Source: Farysia itapuensis
Lineage: Eukaryota > Basidiomycota > Ustilaginomycetes > Ustilaginales > Ustilaginaceae
Assembly: GCA_023212645.1 (NCBI GenBank)
Contig: JALBYC010000004.1
Coordinates: 496,001 to 560,000 of the forward strand
Direction: 5' to 3'
Length of the DNA: 64,000 bases
Part shown: piece by piece, positions 29,101-37,587 of the stretch
Layout: each line of letters begins with the position of its first letter
Position numbering within the stretch: position 1 is the first letter of the stretch
Made by a program: the position numbers and the translations under genes
Notes under the pieces: generated by a model
Databases searched by the model: none
What the model saw: the letters and a program-made list of their open reading frames with translations, nothing else
Told to the model about the DNA's origin: nothing

Positions 29101-30555
29101 CTAGAAAATGCGCCCGCTTCCTCGACAGCGAAGACACGTTTCGTCGCCGAACCAGAAACTTTCCGTTTCACCTCGGCCTCCACACTCGTAGCAGAGTCGA
29201 CCGCCGATGCGTGGGTCTCCAGGCATGACGACCAGCGCTCCAGGAGGGGGACGCATTCCGTAATGGCCTACGGCGACATGTGGATTCGGACCGCCAGCGT
29301 AAGGCGAGAAGCCGCCAGCGAAAGGTGGACCTGCTGGCGGATACGGGCCATAATTGTGCACAGGAACGGGTGGTGAGAACGGTTGCGCGTATCCTCCAGG
29401 ATACCCATGCTGGGGAGGCGGAAAGTGGGGGGGAGGGTGTGGTGGACGAGCATGCGATACATCTGCTGAGCCGGGCGGTGGCTGTGCGGGCGGGACGTAT
29501 TGCGAGGGCAAGCGCTCGTCTTTCGGGACATTGCTTGCATCTTGATAGTTCGGAGGGATGTCTGACATTCTGGCGCCTTCAGTCTCTGCGTCCGGCCTGT
29601 CATCCGAATTCGGAGACCTCGCTGGACGCGGTCGAGCAGGCACCTGCGCCACTGGCGGTCGAGAGTGCGGCGCAAAACCTGCGACATGGTTTGGGGGAGG
29701 TGAGTACATCTGCTGCCCGGGGTAACCACCCGGCACAGGTCCATAATTAGACGACGAGTGCGACGGAACCAAAGGTCGTGCTGGTCCTGCATGGCTTCGG
29801 ACCGGCAACGGCTTCTGCATATGAGGTGAGGCATTGTTAAGGCCAACCGAGTAGCTGACTGCCGAGGTATAAGTCTTGCCGTACTTGTCCCAACACTTTT
29901 TGCAAGGGTTGGACGGATCACCCTGCTTGTAGCCTGTATCTGAGCACTTGGGACATCCCTGCCAGTCTTGCGGGTAGATGAGCAACTTTCCCTTGCGCAG
30001 GAGAGGTTGGCCTGGCGTGGGCACCGTTGTTGGTCTATACTGGTCTTGTGGTCGAGAGCGCGAGGCGGAAGAGGAAGACACGGCTGTTCGCAGCGGTGGT
30101 GGTCCTGATGGAGGCCGATACTGCGATGACGAGACCGAGGCTGTAGGGGACACAGGTACAGCAGACACAGGCGAACGCGGCGGGCTGCTTGTGGAAGGGC
30201 GGCTAGGTTGCAAACCAACCGGCGACGTGGTGGCCGGAAGTGAGCCTATGGTTGATGCAGACGCAGGAGATGTACCGGCAGCGGCAGAGCTTCTAGGTGG
30301 TAAGGGAGGCCGAGCTGCTGCCGCATCTGAGGTCAAAGTGGCAAAAGAATTGGTCGCTGGGGATTGCGCGTCAGCAGCTGCCTCATCTGGCGCCAGGAAG
30401 GGGTTCGTTGGCCGAGGAGCTGCCGGTACATGCTCTGTAGCTAGAGCGGGGTTGGGAGGCTGCGTCGCCGTGGTAGCGGAAGTAGAGGCATCCAAGGGCT
30501 CGTAAGGTGGCGGAGGCTCTTGCAGAGCGTCGAGAGAGTCCTGCCGTGTTGCCAT
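29101..30555 (-). CDS. HUA1: Hua1-like proline-rich zinc-finger protein
   Basis: 484 residues. The N-terminal ~190 residues are Pro/Ala/Ser-rich with PPPY-type and PPLPPR-type peptides. A central block at ~200-235 has CPKCSDTGYKQGDPSNPCKKCW, two CxxC knuckles preceded by LLIYPQDWQG, which is the layout of the yeast Hua1 zinc region. After another Pro/Tyr-rich stretch, the C-terminus has a second four-Cys element (CYECGGRGE ... CLRCRGSGRIF), similar to DnaJ-type CxxCxGxG repeats. Yeast Hua1 is a small cytoplasmic protein linked to actin patches and ubiquitin-ligase adaptors; the PPPY-like motifs here would fit binding to WW-domain (Rsp5-like) ligases. The functional link is inferred. This protein is longer than yeast Hua1 (198 residues). 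Confidence 0.7.
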   Translation of the reverse strand: MATRQDSLDALQEPPPPYEPLDASTSATTATQPPNPALATEHVPAAPRPTNPFLAPDEAAADAQSPATNSFATLTSDAAAARPPLPPRSSAAAGTSPASASTIGSLPATTSPVGLQPSRPSTSSPPRSPVSAVPVSPTASVSSSQYRPPSGPPPLRTAVSSSSASRSRPQDQYRPTTVPTPGQPLLRKGKLLIYPQDWQGCPKCSDTGYKQGDPSNPCKKCWDKYGKTYTSAVSYSVGLNNASPHMQKPLPVRSHAGPARPLVPSHSSSNYGPVPGGYPGQQMYSPPPNHVAGFAPHSRPPVAQVPARPRPARSPNSDDRPDAETEGARMSDIPPNYQDASNVPKDERLPSQYVPPAQPPPGSADVSHARPPHPPPHFPPPQHGYPGGYAQPFSPPVPVHNYGPYPPAGPPFAGGFSPYAGGPNPHVAVGHYGMRPPPGALVVMPGDPRIGGRLCYECGGRGETESFWFGDETCLRCRGSGRIF

Positions 30556-30695
30556 GCCTCTCTGATGGTGGTGTCAGCATGCAAGGATCACGGTGAGAGA
30601 GGCTGTGCCACTCTGGTGGAAAGCACAATTTGGAGACCCTTGATTATTGACCTCGACCTTTTTTCTTCTTGCCCTTGCCCAACAACGCGGACGTC

Positions 30696-31253
30696 ATGTC
30701 AGTCACTTTGCACACGACACTCGGCGATCTCAAGGTATGTAGCCTTGCGCAAATGTATGAGTCAGTACACAGAAGCTGAACCTCAAGCCTCGGATAGATC
30801 GAAGTGTTTTGCGAAACGACGCCTAGAGCAGCAGAAAATTTTCTCGGTCATTGCGCTGCTGGGACGTATGACAATGTCAAGTGGCATCGCAACATCAAAG
30901 CTTTCATGATCCAGACTGGCGATCCAACAGGCACAGGCAAAGGGGGACAATCTATATGGGGTAAGCCCTTCGCCGACGAGATCCGCTCTACACTCAAATT
31001 TGATCGACGGGGCATTGTCGCCTGTGCGAACGCTGGACCGGACACCAACAAAGCTCAATTTTTCATCACTTATGCCAGACAAGATCATCTCGACGGCAAG
31101 TATACCATTATCGGCAAAGTCATTGACGGTGCAGAAGACGGAGGCACACTCGACGCAATGGAAAAAGTACCAGTCGATGGCAAGAACAGGCCTGCTACCG
31201 AGATCAAGATGAAGGGCGTCACGATCCACGCCAATCCAATTGCTAGCAGGTGA
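30696..31253 (+). CDS. PPIL3: Cyclophilin-type peptidyl-prolyl isomerase, PPIL3/Cyp10 class
   Basis: Exon 1 (30696..30734, 13 codons, MSVTLHTTLGDLK) joins exon 2 (30798..31253) across a 63-base intron with a GTATGT donor, CTGAAC branch and ATAG acceptor. The 164-residue product is a single cyclophilin domain: TTPRAAENFLGHCAAGTYD, FMIQTGDPTGTGKGG (catalytic Arg position of classical cyclophilins read as ...AFMIQTGD), ACANAGPDTNKAQFFIT, YTIIGKVIDG. Length and the N-terminal SVTLHTTLGDLKIEVF match PPIL3/Cyp10, a spliceosome-associated isomerase. Where most cyclophilins have a Trp in the drug-binding site this class varies, so cyclosporin sensitivity cannot be told. It ends 45 bases from the convergent secreted-protein gene. 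Confidence 0.92.
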
Positions 31254-31298
31254 TGAACACATTGGAAGAAGTGACCAGGCTTGCATTACTCGAAGATG

Positions 31299-31933
31299 CT
31301 ACTGTACTGAGGCGGGAGCGCCAGCAGCTATACCGTTGCCAAGCGGGCCAATGGCGATCGAAGTAGACGTTCCGATGCCTGCTCCAGCCTGAGTATCGGC
31401 GGCGGTTGCGGGCTGTGAAGCACGTAAAGCGCCCTGCTGCTTCAGCCATTCGAGGTAATCAGGCTTGAAGCGCATCTGCCCTCCGTCGTCCACGTACATC
31501 CAGGGATACTGCGCCTCGAATTGAGCCCGAGGAATGGGCTGATTCCAATTATACGGCAGCACCCAAGTAGCTGTAGTCCAGCCGCAAGCGTCATGTCAGC
31601 GGCAAGTCTTCACTGAAGAAACTCTCGGTCTGACTCACCGTCTTTGCAGATACCATGCTCGGTTGCATGGCTGGTGTGGAAGAAGTCATCAATGCTGCCC
31701 CGCTTGCGAAGACCTTTTAGAAGCATATGACCCGTCTCTGGATCCACAGGTATCACTCTTCCAGTGTCGGTGCAAAAGTAGTTTTTCGTCATTTTCATCA
31801 GATACCAGTCCTTCAGAGGACCTCCCAAATTCCGCTTCGCAGGGCGCAAAGCGGCTCGTTCTGGCTTTGCGCTCACCGTGGCCAAGCATAGCAAAGCTGT
31901 TGCAATTATACCGACGAAGTGACAAAACACCAT
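31299..31933 (-). CDS. Small secreted protein of unknown function (two exons)
   Basis: Exons 31933..31639 and 31570..31299 with a 68-base intron (GTGAGT donor, CTGAC branch, CTACAG acceptor) give 188 residues. The first ~22 residues are a signal peptide (FVGIIATALLCLATVSA), followed by a short basic stretch with a Lys-Arg pair (RPAKR) that could be a Kex2 site. The mature part has only two cysteines (NYFCTDTG and GICKD), aromatic blocks (LKDWYLMKMT; WVLPYNWNQPIPRAQF; QYPWMYVDDGG) and an Ala/Gly/Thr-rich tail. Splicing joins GICKD to ATWVLPYNW. No domain is recognised. In a plant-associated smut such proteins are candidate effectors, but that is inference; a cell-wall protein is equally open. 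Confidence 0.72.
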
Positions 31934-32043
31934 GCTGACCGCTTGAACAGATCGTGTGATCAGTCGAAAAGCAAATTCGACGTGTAGCCTCTTGAGGTAT
32001 GCTAGCGAGAGACCCGCTGATGAAGGCGGCATCCCTCACACAT

Positions 32044-32166
32044 GAAGCAGCTGAAGCATAGAGCATATGAAGCAGCCATGTAGTCACGTAGTCACGTATA
32101 AAGCTATAAAGCTGTAAAGCTGTTAAAGCTGAATTAAAGCTGCAAAGCTAGAATTCTAGAAAGCTT
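32044..32166. repeat. Octamer-phased AAGC/AAAGCT repeat array in a divergent promoter
   Basis: AAAGCT begins at 32100, 32108, 32116, 32125, 32136, 32144 and 32160. Just before it, gtagtcac is duplicated at 32080 and 32088, and gaagc/gagc begins at 32044, 32053, 32061 and 32069. Most spacings are 8 or 9 bases, so nearly the whole stretch reads as drifting 8-base units. It sits between the divergent starts at 31933 and 32268. Confidence 0.8.
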
Positions 32167-32267
32167 GGTCGGTGAGTAAAGAAGAAATTACAAAGCGTGT
32201 GTACCAGATTTCTCGAAGACATGAGGTCATCATAGGGTCTTCAGAAGCTGCCCTCACCCGCTGAAGG

Positions 32268-34238
32268 ATGTGGCGGCTCGCAGCAACAGCTCTTGGAGAG
32301 AGTTCTAAGGCGCTTGGTCATGCCCGACCGCAATGCAGTCAACGGCAGTACGGGCAAAGGTGCATTCATGGTTCCACCAGCAACGGAGCTCAGGTTCATG
32401 TACCGGTTTCTCCATCTGGACCTCAACATCGCACGCCTCTGGATGTTGTAACGACAAAGGCTGCTCGCCAGACATCAGCGAAGCCCACCTGTCGATCAAA
32501 ATCAGAGCAGTCCGCTAAGGCAAAGGCATCGAAAGAGAGAAAAGCCAAAAGACGGAGACAAATTTTTGCTGCCGAAGCCAGACGCAGGGCTGCAAAAGAG
32601 TCGCTACCGCTTCCTTCAAGCTCCGCACAGAAAGCTGTCAGGGTCAGAGGTCCTCACATTGGCGAAGAACGCCCGCACAAAAGAGACCATCAACTTGTGA
32701 ATCATCAAGACACAGCTTCCCTAGCAGAGATCAGTACGAGGAGAAAAACTTTGTACGACACAATCAAAGATACCATCGCCTCTGGGCTTGGGATCGGAGT
32801 TCTAGACAAAGACGATCCTACGGAAACACCCAGAAATCGAACAGCGGAAGAAGAAGAAGCCCGGGCGAAACACAAAGTTGCTTCTGCACTCAGCAAGGCC
32901 GAACGTCTAGAGACTCAGGCTCGCATTATTCGTCGGGCAATACAGGATGCACGTGAGCGCGGTCCGGACGACGAGGAGGAAACGTTCTTCCATCCATTTC
33001 CCGAGGGTGTTCCGCCCGTTCAACATTACGACAACGAGACCGATTGGCTTAATTTGGGTCCAGATCCAGATGCGTGGGGTAAAGAATTGCCGCCCGTCAA
33101 GGACCTATGGCACGAGGTGCTGGCGCTTAATCTGACCAAGGAGATTGTGATAAGCGATCGTCCGTTGGGTCAGCGTGTCGGAGACACGACGGGTATGACA
33201 GCCGAAGAGCAGGAAGAAACTTTCGGCGATTTAGTCGATGACTATGATCTCGAAAACCATGAGCGTTTAGAGCAATTGGGCGACTCGATCGTGAACATGT
33301 CTTCGCGATTGCTAGCTTACGAGTCTTATCCAGACATGAACGAAGGCACACTGAGTAGAGTCAGTAACTATCCGACGCAGAACAATTTCTTGGCGCTCCT
33401 CTTCCACGAGTGCGGATTGGCAGCACGGAGAGACGCTCTTCGCACCGAATTTCGCAGCAAAGCTGGGACTATCGATTCGGCTGCCCAAGCGCATCAACCG
33501 GAAAAGTCATCGATGGATGCCTGGCCCAAAGCAACAAAGTCAGATACGAAGGCCCGCGGACTGCCTTCTGAGGTCAAGCGTGATGCCGATATGTTTGAGG
33601 CATATGTGTCCGCCATCTTTCTAACCCATGGACGGGACTTCCAGGTAGTGCACCAATGGCTGTGTCCACTCTTTCGGCCATTTCAGGACCAAGCATATCG
33701 CTTTATCGTGCGACGAAGTGAAGCGATGGCTCTTCTGAACGCTAAGAGTGAGGAGGCAAATGGCAACGCTCAGGCTACCAGCACATCAACATCCAAGTCG
33801 GACAAGTCTGCTTCCGCCGACAGCAATCCAGTGGCTACTTGGACGGACATGGATCGGCTTTACCCGAACTTTACACCTTTGCAGAAGGTAAACAAAGAAG
33901 GGCCGAAAATCCACGGTATCGCCTCCAAGCCAAGCGACGACTTTCTTACACTTGCAGCACGAGCACGTCGCAGCCGTGAGGAACAAGTCCGTAAGGATGT
34001 GCGAAAGCAAAGCGAGAAGGAACTTATGGACATGGGATGGTTCCAAAAGGGCTTCCTTAACCTCCGCAGAGGCTTCCGTCAGCATCTCCTAGGTAAGGAC
34101 GTGTCCAAAGAACAAGAAGAGGATCTGCATCGACGTGCCGAGCAGGAGAAAGCGCGTTTAAAAGAGTTGCGGCTAATGAACAAAAAGTATCGCAGCACAC
34201 TCCGTGCCCAGCTTCGCGCATCAGACCAGGAGCAATAG
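32268..34238 (+). CDS. RNase III-domain protein, probably mitochondrial
   Basis: 656 residues. The first ~40 residues are Arg/Ser/Ala-rich without acids at the start (MWRLAATALGESSKALGHAR), like a mitochondrial presequence, followed by a very basic linker (AKASKERKAKRRRQIF). An RNase III catalytic domain spans ~320-475: HERLEQLGDSIVN carries Glu332, Glu335 and Asp339; MNEGTLSR carries Glu359; DADMFEAYVSAIFL carries Asp441 and Glu444. All six acidic positions known from bacterial RNase III are kept, so catalysis is plausible. A disordered insertion separates the two halves. No double-stranded-RNA-binding domain is evident; the C-terminus is a Lys/Arg/Glu-rich helix. It could process mitochondrial rRNA or act as a ribosomal protein related to mL44/mL57; which one is unresolved. 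Confidence 0.75.
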   Translation: MWRLAATALGESSKALGHARPQCSQRQYGQRCIHGSTSNGAQVHVPVSPSGPQHRTPLDVVTTKAARQTSAKPTCRSKSEQSAKAKASKERKAKRRRQIFAAEARRRAAKESLPLPSSSAQKAVRVRGPHIGEERPHKRDHQLVNHQDTASLAEISTRRKTLYDTIKDTIASGLGIGVLDKDDPTETPRNRTAEEEEARAKHKVASALSKAERLETQARIIRRAIQDARERGPDDEEETFFHPFPEGVPPVQHYDNETDWLNLGPDPDAWGKELPPVKDLWHEVLALNLTKEIVISDRPLGQRVGDTTGMTAEEQEETFGDLVDDYDLENHERLEQLGDSIVNMSSRLLAYESYPDMNEGTLSRVSNYPTQNNFLALLFHECGLAARRDALRTEFRSKAGTIDSAAQAHQPEKSSMDAWPKATKSDTKARGLPSEVKRDADMFEAYVSAIFLTHGRDFQVVHQWLCPLFRPFQDQAYRFIVRRSEAMALLNAKSEEANGNAQATSTSTSKSDKSASADSNPVATWTDMDRLYPNFTPLQKVNKEGPKIHGIASKPSDDFLTLAARARRSREEQVRKDVRKQSEKELMDMGWFQKGFLNLRRGFRQHLLGKDVSKEQEEDLHRRAEQEKARLKELRLMNKKYRSTLRAQLRASDQEQ

Positions 34239-34455
34239 GCAACCATAGCACAACCGCTTTCACTATAGAGGCAATGCTAGTTGCCGACAAAGCCGATCGT
34301 GAGAAGTGTTGAATCTGACAAAATCGGGTATTAACCGAAAGAGCGTTAAAGAGCTCGATGAGAGGAGCGGCGTTCTGAGCATTCCCCCGCGCCCCCGCTC
34401 GCTGCCTGCCTTCTTGACATTGTCTTGCCTCACACCTGTACGCTTTGCCCTGAAT

Positions 34456-35568
34456 ATGCTGCCCACCACCCGTCTACTATTCCAACAGACGCTCCGTCGA
34501 GCCTCGGGTGCGGGAGGCCCTCATCGCACTCATGATCGAAGCAAGACGATCGGATTCATTGGTCTGGGTGCTATGGGTAAGGAGATGGCCAACAATCTCT
34601 TGTCCAAGACCATGGCTGCCAACGCGGACCCGGGCATCACATTTGTAGTGCATGACGCTTTTGAACAGTCCATCACGCGCTTCCTGACTGCCAACACATC
34701 GTTGCATCCGAGTCGACAGATTCTGGCAGCTTCTTCGCCAGCCGGTGTCGCTAAGTTGAGTGGAACCGTAGTGACAATGCTGCCGTCCAGTCCACAGGTC
34801 AAAAGCGTCTATACTGAGGAAAGCGGCATTCTGGAAGGTCTCTCTGGGCTTGAAGCTACGGCCGATGCACAAGCGAGTACGCTCCTGATTGACTGCACTA
34901 CGCTTGATCCCAAGGTTGCCGTCGACACGGCCAAGCAGATTAAACAAGCGGGTCCGAGCCGATTTGATATGATCGATGCTCCGGTCTCAGGCGGAGTCGT
35001 CGGGGCCAATGCCGGAACACTCAGCTTCATGGTGGGAAGCGACTCGGATGAGACCTTTGCCCGGGCTGAACCCTACCTTGCGCTCATGGGCAGTCGCGCA
35101 GTGCATTGCGGGAAAAATGGAAACGGTCTCATTGCGAAGATTGCCAACAATCTGTTACTCGGTATCTCTATGCTGGGCGTGACCGAAGCTATGCTGCTCG
35201 GCACTGCCCATGGTCTGCCTCCAAAGGTACTCGCCGGGATCATCAACACCAGCACGGGCAAGTGTTGGTCTTCGGAAGTCAACAACCCATGCCCAGGTGC
35301 GCTTGAGGGCACAAAGTACTCCCCGCCTGCCGACAGGGACTACGAAGGCGGCTTCGCCGCAAGGTTGATGTCCAAAGACCTCAAGCTGGCCATGAACACC
35401 GCCAAGCTTGAAGGCGTCCCAACACCTCTTGGCCAGCTTTCAAGCAGCATTTACGAGGCTCTGGGCAATAACGAGCAGTTCATGAACAAAGACTTTGCCG
35501 TCGCTTTCAAGGCTCTAGAAGCTGCACTAGGTAGAGAAGAGTTCCGTCAAGGTCGCGAAGATGTTTAA
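34456..35568 (+). CDS. HIBADH: 3-hydroxyisobutyrate dehydrogenase, mitochondrial
   Basis: 370 residues from the ATG at 34456. Residues 1-20 look like a mitochondrial presequence (MLPTTRLLFQQTLRRASG). The Rossmann motif is IGFIGLGAMGKEMANNL, then the substrate loop DAPVSGGVVGANAGTLSFMVG and the catalytic Lys block GKNGNGLIAKIANNLLLG, all typical of beta-hydroxyacid dehydrogenases; the C-terminal GGFAARLMSKDLKLAMNTA segment is characteristic of HIBADH. It oxidises 3-hydroxyisobutyrate to methylmalonate semialdehyde in valine catabolism, using NAD+. The frame stays open upstream to an ATG at 34306, but the extra 50 residues lack family resemblance and would bury the presequence. Confidence 0.93.
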   Translation: MLPTTRLLFQQTLRRASGAGGPHRTHDRSKTIGFIGLGAMGKEMANNLLSKTMAANADPGITFVVHDAFEQSITRFLTANTSLHPSRQILAASSPAGVAKLSGTVVTMLPSSPQVKSVYTEESGILEGLSGLEATADAQASTLLIDCTTLDPKVAVDTAKQIKQAGPSRFDMIDAPVSGGVVGANAGTLSFMVGSDSDETFARAEPYLALMGSRAVHCGKNGNGLIAKIANNLLLGISMLGVTEAMLLGTAHGLPPKVLAGIINTSTGKCWSSEVNNPCPGALEGTKYSPPADRDYEGGFAARLMSKDLKLAMNTAKLEGVPTPLGQLSSSIYEALGNNEQFMNKDFAVAFKALEAALGREEFRQGREDV

Positions 35569-35694
35569 ACACATTACACACAATCTTTTGAAAGTAATCG
35601 GGTATAAAGCATACTTGCATAGGGTAGTATTATTAAAAGTACATAGAGTGGGGATGAGTTCACAGAAGAGTGGGGGTATCGTTGAGGGACGGAA

Positions 35695-36315
35695 TCACAT
35701 TCGACGGAGCGAAAGGCCGTTTTGGGATGCCTGGAGGAAGTAAGCCTCAAGCTCTGACTGTCGCTGTCTTTCTTCATCCTGTTCAGCACGAGCTGTTCTC
35801 TGGACGAGAACCTCGTAGTCGGACGACAATTTTGTTACTTGTCTCGATATGGCAGGCGAAGTGTTGGCTGAGGAGGCTGCCGAAGCTGCATGCAAGCCGC
35901 CGAAACCCTGGGAAGTGAAGGAGGAACGTCGAGAGCTTGTGGGCGTAGACAGGGCTGAGTCGGGCGAGGTCAAGTTTGACTTGGATGAGCGTCGCTTCCA
36001 CACTTTGAGAAAGTCGAGATGAAGCAGCGATGATGACGATGATGCAAGTGTATGCGAGTCGTGTGTTGACGTCTTGCACAGGGTGTGACGATGTCGTGAT
36101 GAGTTACGCTTGCTCGACGATGCGTACGATGATTGCCGAGTGACTCGCTCGGCATCTGATGGCGAGAGAGCCATTTTGTGGTGGTAGTACGTGGGTTGAT
36201 GTGTTGGTAGTAAGAAGACGGGCGATGGCGAAGCCCCAAGTACTGGGGAAGAGGGCGCGGACGGTCGCAGTTCTTCTTCAAAGAGGTCGCTGAAGGTAAG
36301 GTATTGATATGGCAT
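35695..36315 (-). CDS. Orphan Ser-rich protein
   Basis: 206 residues, no recognised family. It begins MPYQYLTFSDLFEEELRP, followed by a Ser/Thr/His/Arg-rich middle with many RRSS/RQSS-type basophilic kinase sites and a possible short helix (LLHLDFLKVWKRRSSK), and ends with a Glu/Gln/Arg helix (TARAEQDEERQRQSELEAYFLQ). A TATAAA box lies 57 bases upstream, which supports a real transcription unit. No signal peptide or membrane segment. Probably lineage-specific; function unknown. Confidence 0.6.
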   Translation of the reverse strand: MPYQYLTFSDLFEEELRPSAPSSPVLGASPSPVFLLPTHQPTYYHHKMALSPSDAERVTRQSSYASSSKRNSSRHRHTLCKTSTHDSHTLASSSSSLLHLDFLKVWKRRSSKSNLTSPDSALSTPTSSRRSSFTSQGFGGLHAASAASSANTSPAISRQVTKLSSDYEVLVQRTARAEQDEERQRQSELEAYFLQASQNGLSLRRM

Positions 36316-36371
36316 TGCGTGTGGCCTGAGATGTCGTTGGGGTGTCAGTGCAGACGTACTTGTGGGGTCCC

Positions 36372-36377
36372 TTTATA
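36372..36377 (-). promoter_or_regulatory. TATA box of the 36315 orphan gene
   Basis: TATAAA on the minus strand (CTATAAAGGG context), 57 bases upstream of the ATG at 36315. Confidence 0.55.
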
Positions 36378-37486
36378 GCGTGCTGGGTGCTTGTGTGGGG
36401 AAAGGAGTGTCGGCAATAGCTCGTAGAGGACTGAGCCGGAAGTAGGAGTGAGGAAGAGGTATGAGTCACGGTGAAGGGAGAAGAGCACGTTATCGAAAGC
36501 AAGCGAGCGAGGGTCTTCTGCCAAAATCTAATTTTGACGTGAAAGTTTCCGCCTACCGAAAGTCGCCGGAGGATTTTCATGGCAAAACCCGTGGCAATAT
36601 CTCTTAGCGCCGTCGCGTCGGCTGTGTTACCACCTGATTACCGAAGCCCTTTCTCCGATGTTGTCATTCATGGACCGCCAACATATTCGCATCGCTGTAA
36701 CGTCATTGCCATTCTCAGAGGTCGTCGAAAGGTCTTTACCCTCCCTTCGATTGCTGTACGAAGGGATGCATGCTCCCTGACTGCTCTATCGATTGCTGCG
36801 AAACGTGAATTTCCGTTTTTGTCCGAGATGGATCGGGCAAAAACGTGTCAGGGATCAAAGAAAGGAAAATCGCGAAAATCGGGACAGAAGCATCTTTTCG
36901 GGTTTAGCCCCGAGAAAAATTCTCCAGTACACGGCAATAACCTATCGCCGGGACCGGTGGTCAAAATTGATCTGTCCATCTTCGGCAAGACCTTTGTCAC
37001 AATAGCCGGTACGGTCTACAGCAATGGTGGAACCCAGCCTTCGTGAGGTCATCAGCAATGCAGTCCTTGCTCGAGTACGTGACGGAAAAATCGCCAGCTT
37101 AGAGCGTTGCAAGCTGATCGGGATCGGCCGGATCGGACGCATCGGAGAGGAATTCTTATTAGATCTTAGATCTTAGAGCCAAGTTTTTAGGCAGATCTGA
37201 CATTTCCTGTATACAAAGAATTACACACGTTACAAACTTTTACACGTTTACAAACTCAATGGCAAGACCGCGCTGCCCGCGCATATACAAAATTTAAAGG
37301 TTGGGTTGTGATTGGTGAACATGTGCATTTGGCGAGTCAGAAATGGCACGTAGCAAGCGCAGCTCCTGGAGACAGCGTCTGAATTCTGATAGACTCGAAT
37401 ATAAGTTGGCTCACTGGCAGATCGCTTGCAGAATTGCAGAGATTTGTTTTGTGACCGCTCAATTGCCCGAGCGCGCCCACGCAGCC

Positions 37487-37512
37487 TTATCAGATTGGCA
37501 AAAATCTGATAA
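37487..37512. promoter_or_regulatory. Paired iron-GATA sites with a CCAAT box in the hapX-type promoter
   Basis: ATCTGATAA occurs on the minus strand at 37487-37495 and on the plus strand at 37504-37512, 8 bp apart and inverted. Both match ATCWGATAA, the published consensus of iron-responsive GATA repressors (SreA, Sre1, related to Ustilago Urbs1). The first overlaps a CCAAT box on the minus strand (37494-37498), which the CCAAT-binding complex could use. The pair lies 75 bases upstream of the HapX-like ATG, so iron repression of that gene is a direct prediction. Confidence 0.7.
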
Positions 37513-37587
37513 CTTTGATCGAGCTGACTCGGACTGGTCCTCTTCCCTCATCTCAGACCGCTTTCCAGTCGCGTTTCCTCCTTCATC

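Larger units (their letters stand above)
36316..37587. other. Intergenic region, 1.27 kb, upstream of hapX-type gene
   Basis: It holds the TATA box of the 36315 orphan (36372-36377), a 155-codon plus-strand frame at 36579-37046 with no resemblance to any family that I can name (not called), a short ttagatc tandem near 37157-37173, and the iron-GATA/CCAAT cluster at 37487-37512 close to the downstream gene. No other gene is recognised. Confidence 0.5.

Noticed and set aside
36579..37046. 155-codon plus-strand frame upstream of the hapX-type gene
   Set aside because: Has an ATG but no family resemblance, signal peptide or convincing codon pattern, and lies in a divergent promoter region.
37479..37498. 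HapX-type extension CSAAT-N12-RWT beside the CCAAT box
   Set aside because: The three bases at the required distance read CGT on that strand and do not fit RWT.
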